Shown: one piece after another, positions 61,846-64,000 of the stretch
Layout: every line of letters begins with the position of its first letter
Numbering within the stretch: position 1 is the first letter of the stretch
Origin: Bog-473 sp963777485
Lineage (GTDB): Bacteria; Actinomycetota; Acidimicrobiia; Acidimicrobiales; RAAP-2
Direction of reading: 5' to 3'
Assembly (NCBI GenBank): GCA_963777485.1
Contig: CAVZQP010000001.1
Span: 186,001 to 250,000, forward strand
DNA: 64,000 bases
Notes under the pieces: generated by a model
Databases searched by the model: none
What the model was told of the DNA's origin: nothing
What the model saw: the letters and a program-made list of their open reading frames with translations, nothing else
Position numbers and translations under genes: made by a program

Positions 61846-63141
61846 TCAGCCGGCCTTCGCCGGCGTGAACTTGCAGTCGAGGTGCTTGATGCCGTTGATG
61901 AACGGTGACAGCAGCCGGTCCGGCTCGCCCACCGCTTCGATGTCGGGCAGCCGCTCGAACAGCTGGCGGAACATCACCGAGATCTCCTGGCGGGCGAGGT
62001 GCGCGCCGAGGCAGAAGTGGGGCCCCGCCGCGCCGAAGCCGATGTGCGGGTTGGGGTCGCGGCGCACGTCGAAGGCGAAGGGGTCCTCGAACACGTCCTC
62101 GTCGCGGTTGGCCGAGTTGTAGAACATGATCACCTTGGCGCCCTCGGCCAGCTCCGTTCCACCGAGCACGGTGGGGGAGGCGACGGTGCGGCGCATCCAG
62201 ATCACGGGCGAACCCCAGCGCACGACCTCGTCTACGCCGGTTGCCGCGATCCCCGCCGGGTCAGCCTGCCATAGCGCGCGCTGGTCAGGGTACTGGGTCA
62301 TGGCCAGCAGCCCGTGGCTGATCGCGTTGCGGGTCGTCTCGTTGCCGGCAACGACCAGCAAGATGAAGAACGCCGCCACCTCGGTGTCGGTGAGCGCCTC
62401 GCCGTCGACGTTCGTGTTGACCAGCGCGGACGTCACGTCCTCGGTCGGGTGCTCCTTGCGGACCTTGGCCAGGTCCAGCATGAGCAGGTTGAGCTGCTGT
62501 GCCGCCGTCATGAAGGCCATCATCGGGTCGGTGCCCTCGGGCACGTACTCCGGGTCGCCGTTGGACAGGATCACGTTCGACGCGTTGAAGACGGTGTCGT
62601 AGTCGGCCGCCGCGATGCCCATCATGTCGCAGATGATCTCGAGCGGCAGCCGGGACGAGACCTCGACCACGAAGTCGCAGCCACCCTCGTCCGCCACCCG
62701 GTCGATCACATCGTTGGCCACGAGCTCGATCCGATCCTCGATCGACTTGATCATGCGCGGGTTGAACGCCGCCGACACGATGCGGCGCAACCGGGCGTGG
62801 CGCGGGTTGTCCATGTTGATCATCGAGCCGAAGAAGTCGAGCATCTCCTCGGGGAGGTCGATCATCGACGTCGCCCCCGGGCCCGACTGGTAGATCTCGG
62901 GGTGCCGGCTGGCCTCCGAGATGTCGGCGTGCCGCGTCAACGCGTAGTACCCCGGCCCCCGCGGCACCATGTAGGACAGCGCCTCGGGGATCTCGGGCTC
63001 CTCGAAGAACGGCATCGGCCGCTCATGCCGCAGGGTCTGGAAGGCGCCCTCCCGCTCTTCCCAGGGCCGGGCCCAGAACTCCATGTCCGACAGGTTGATC
63101 TCATCGACTGACAGGACGGAACGAGGCTGCATGAGGCCCAC
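61846..63141 (-). CDS. Cytochrome P450 (CYP125/142-like)
   Basis: 431 residues from GTG 63141, which follows GGGAGGT at good spacing (ATG 63132 is too far from that site). The I-helix reads LLVVAGNETTRNAISHG, the K-helix ExxR is EVVRW, and the heme loop FGAAGPHFCLGAHLAR holds the proximal Cys377. The general pattern resembles the mycobacterial CYP124/125/142 group acting on sterols and branched lipids. The 69-residue 3Fe-4S ferredoxin at 60089 is a possible electron donor. It is divergent from the secernin gene with 28 bp between. Confidence 0.93.
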   Translation of the reverse strand: MGLMQPRSVLSVDEINLSDMEFWARPWEEREGAFQTLRHERPMPFFEEPEIPEALSYMVPRGPGYYALTRHADISEASRHPEIYQSGPGATSMIDLPEEMLDFFGSMINMDNPRHARLRRIVSAAFNPRMIKSIEDRIELVANDVIDRVADEGGCDFVVEVSSRLPLEIICDMMGIAAADYDTVFNASNVILSNGDPEYVPEGTDPMMAFMTAAQQLNLLMLDLAKVRKEHPTEDVTSALVNTNVDGEALTDTEVAAFFILLVVAGNETTRNAISHGLLAMTQYPDQRALWQADPAGIAATGVDEVVRWGSPVIWMRRTVASPTVLGGTELAEGAKVIMFYNSANRDEDVFEDPFAFDVRRDPNPHIGFGAAGPHFCLGAHLARQEISVMFRQLFERLPDIEAVGEPDRLLSPFINGIKHLDCKFTPAKAG

Positions 63142-63169
63142 GATACCCACCTCCCTACACTGCATCCCG

Positions 63170-64000
63170 ATGTGCGACACCCTCTGCGCGCGCGGGCCCT
63201 CGGGCATGCTGTTCGCCAAGAACTCGGACCGCCCGCCGGGTGAGCCCCAGATCGCCTGGCCCTTCGGCCGCCGGGCGTCGGCGGGCTGCTCCCTGCGCAC
63301 CCAGTACCTCACCATCGGCGACACTGGCGCGCACGCCGCCTTCCTGTCCTGCCCGACCTGGTTGTGGGGTGCTGAGCACGGCCTCAACGAGCACGGCGTG
63401 GCGATCGGCAACGAACGTGTGGCGACGACCCATGACTCGTCGGCGGCGGCGCCCGCGCTGATCGGAATGGACCTGGTGCGGCTCGGGCTCGAGCGAGGCC
63501 GCACTGCGGCGGAGGCCGTCGATGTCATGACCGGGCTCCTCGAAGAGTGCGGCCAGGGCGGCATCGCGGACGCCACGCACGACGAGGCCTACGACTCCTC
63601 GTTCCTCGTGGCGGACCCGACGTCGGCCTTCGTCCTCGACACCGCCGGACGCGACTGGGTGGCGGCGCCGTTCCCCGGTGGCACCGCCGTCTCCAACCGC
63701 ATCACCCTCGGCACCGAGTGGACACTCGCCTCGCGCCGCATCGCCCCCGGCGACGACTTCGGGCGCTACCGCGATGCCATCGAACCGACCGGCTACGCCG
63801 ATGTCCGCCTGGCGGCCAGCCGCGCCTTTCTCTCTTCGACCCCTCCCGGCGGGCTCACGCCGGCCGTCACCGCGGCCCACCTGCGCGATCACGGCACCGG
63901 CCCTTGGGGCATGCCCGGCCACCGCGGCACCGTGACACCCCCGCCGCGCCGGATCGGGCCGGACTTCAGCGGCGTCAGCGTGTGCATGCACGTGCGCGGC
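63170..64000 (+). CDS. Secernin/peptidase C69-like hydrolase, 3' end cut by window
   Basis: The frame from ATG 63170 remains open to the right edge (277 residues visible). It begins MCDTLCA followed by LFAKNSDRPPGEPQ, the secernin/C69 Ntn-hydrolase opening in which Cys2 becomes the N-terminal nucleophile after Met removal. WLWGAEHGLNEHGVAIGNE and MDLVRLGLERGRTAAEAVDVM are further family motifs. Members are dipeptidases or amidases. The visible frame is about two thirds of the usual ~400 residues. The opposite-strand frame in this place is a shadow. Confidence 0.88.
   Translation, partial: MCDTLCARGPSGMLFAKNSDRPPGEPQIAWPFGRRASAGCSLRTQYLTIGDTGAHAAFLSCPTWLWGAEHGLNEHGVAIGNERVATTHDSSAAAPALIGMDLVRLGLERGRTAAEAVDVMTGLLEECGQGGIADATHDEAYDSSFLVADPTSAFVLDTAGRDWVAAPFPGGTAVSNRITLGTEWTLASRRIAPGDDFGRYRDAIEPTGYADVRLAASRAFLSSTPPGGLTPAVTAAHLRDHGTGPWGMPGHRGTVTPPPRRIGPDFSGVSVCMHVRG

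Noticed and set aside
63155..63991. Minus-strand frame of 278 codons at the right edge
   Set aside because: It is a shadow of the secernin-like gene on the plus strand, which has clear family motifs and runs off the window.

Overview
The window is one continuous stretch of high-GC, gene-dense chromosome. Gene starts and stops often overlap by 4 bp, and GTG/TTG starts are common. An AftD-type arabinofuranosyltransferase, three F420-type luciferase-like oxidoreductases, a mycothiol-type PIG-L deacetylase, a SigK/RskA-like sigma/anti-sigma pair, a CYP of the mycobacterial kind and a secreted protein with 'GYWLVASDGG' repeats all point to an actinobacterium. The last feature and the lack of mycolate genes make me favour class Acidimicrobiia (inference, not proven). 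I saw no insertion sequence, integrase, phage gene or CRISPR array. One tRNA gene is present.

Layout. 1-6731 (+) is a surface-polysaccharide operon: dTDP-rhamnose synthesis (RmlB, cut by the left edge, and RmlD), UDP-glucose dehydrogenase, a UDP-glucuronate decarboxylase-like enzyme giving UDP-xylose, two GT2 glycosyltransferases and a lipoprotein with two retropepsin-like domains. 6742-7957 (-) is an ArsR / AHSA1 / YCII stress-type operon with a probable operator over its first start codon. 8055-12041 holds an SDR, an LLM oxidoreductase, a secreted protein, a single-domain response regulator and a small membrane protein. 12111-16610 (-) is a complete phosphorelay: hybrid kinase, HPt protein and REC-GGDEF diguanylate cyclase. 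16753-24580 is general metabolism: quinone reductase, acetyltransferases, DNA glycosylase Tag, acyl-CoA synthetase, aldehyde dehydrogenase, SDR and a secreted GH43-like protein.

24581-25186 is the only gene-free gap over 300 bp. It contains at least nine consecutive small hairpins, four of them closed by identical GCAA tetraloops, separated by repeated GGAAGC linkers. I read this as an uncharacterised structured RNA on the + strand, and it is the most interesting item here. 25187-29634 (-) is a translationally coupled operon of thioesterase, LLM oxidoreductase, thiolase, ketoacyl synthase III and a sugar nucleotidyltransferase-like protein. 29671-36948 holds threonine aldolase, another LLM enzyme, a PIG-L deacetylase, an ECF sigma factor with its zinc-binding anti-sigma factor, S-adenosylhomocysteinase, and an unusual membrane protein with a His/Met/Cys-rich exported domain.

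37000-52129 is a second glycan/envelope region: GT2, GT4, methyltransferase, AftD, methyltransferase, tRNA-Arg(CCT), SGNH hydrolase, FkbM methyltransferase, an arylsulfotransferase-like repeat protein and a COG5610-type HAD protein. By eye its bases look somewhat less GC-rich, especially 37-46.6 kb. 52293-56655 holds YceI, CMD and a lipid/xenobiotic operon (phosphotriesterase, acyl-CoA ligase, crotonase). 56841-60298 is a redox cluster (small exported protein, ApbE, ferric-reductase-like membrane protein, a frameshifted NuoF-like gene, ferredoxin). 60320-64000 ends with an acetyltransferase, a ribbon-helix-helix-like protein with tandem 8-bp repeats at its start, an AhpD-like protein, a cytochrome P450 and a secernin-like hydrolase cut by the right edge.
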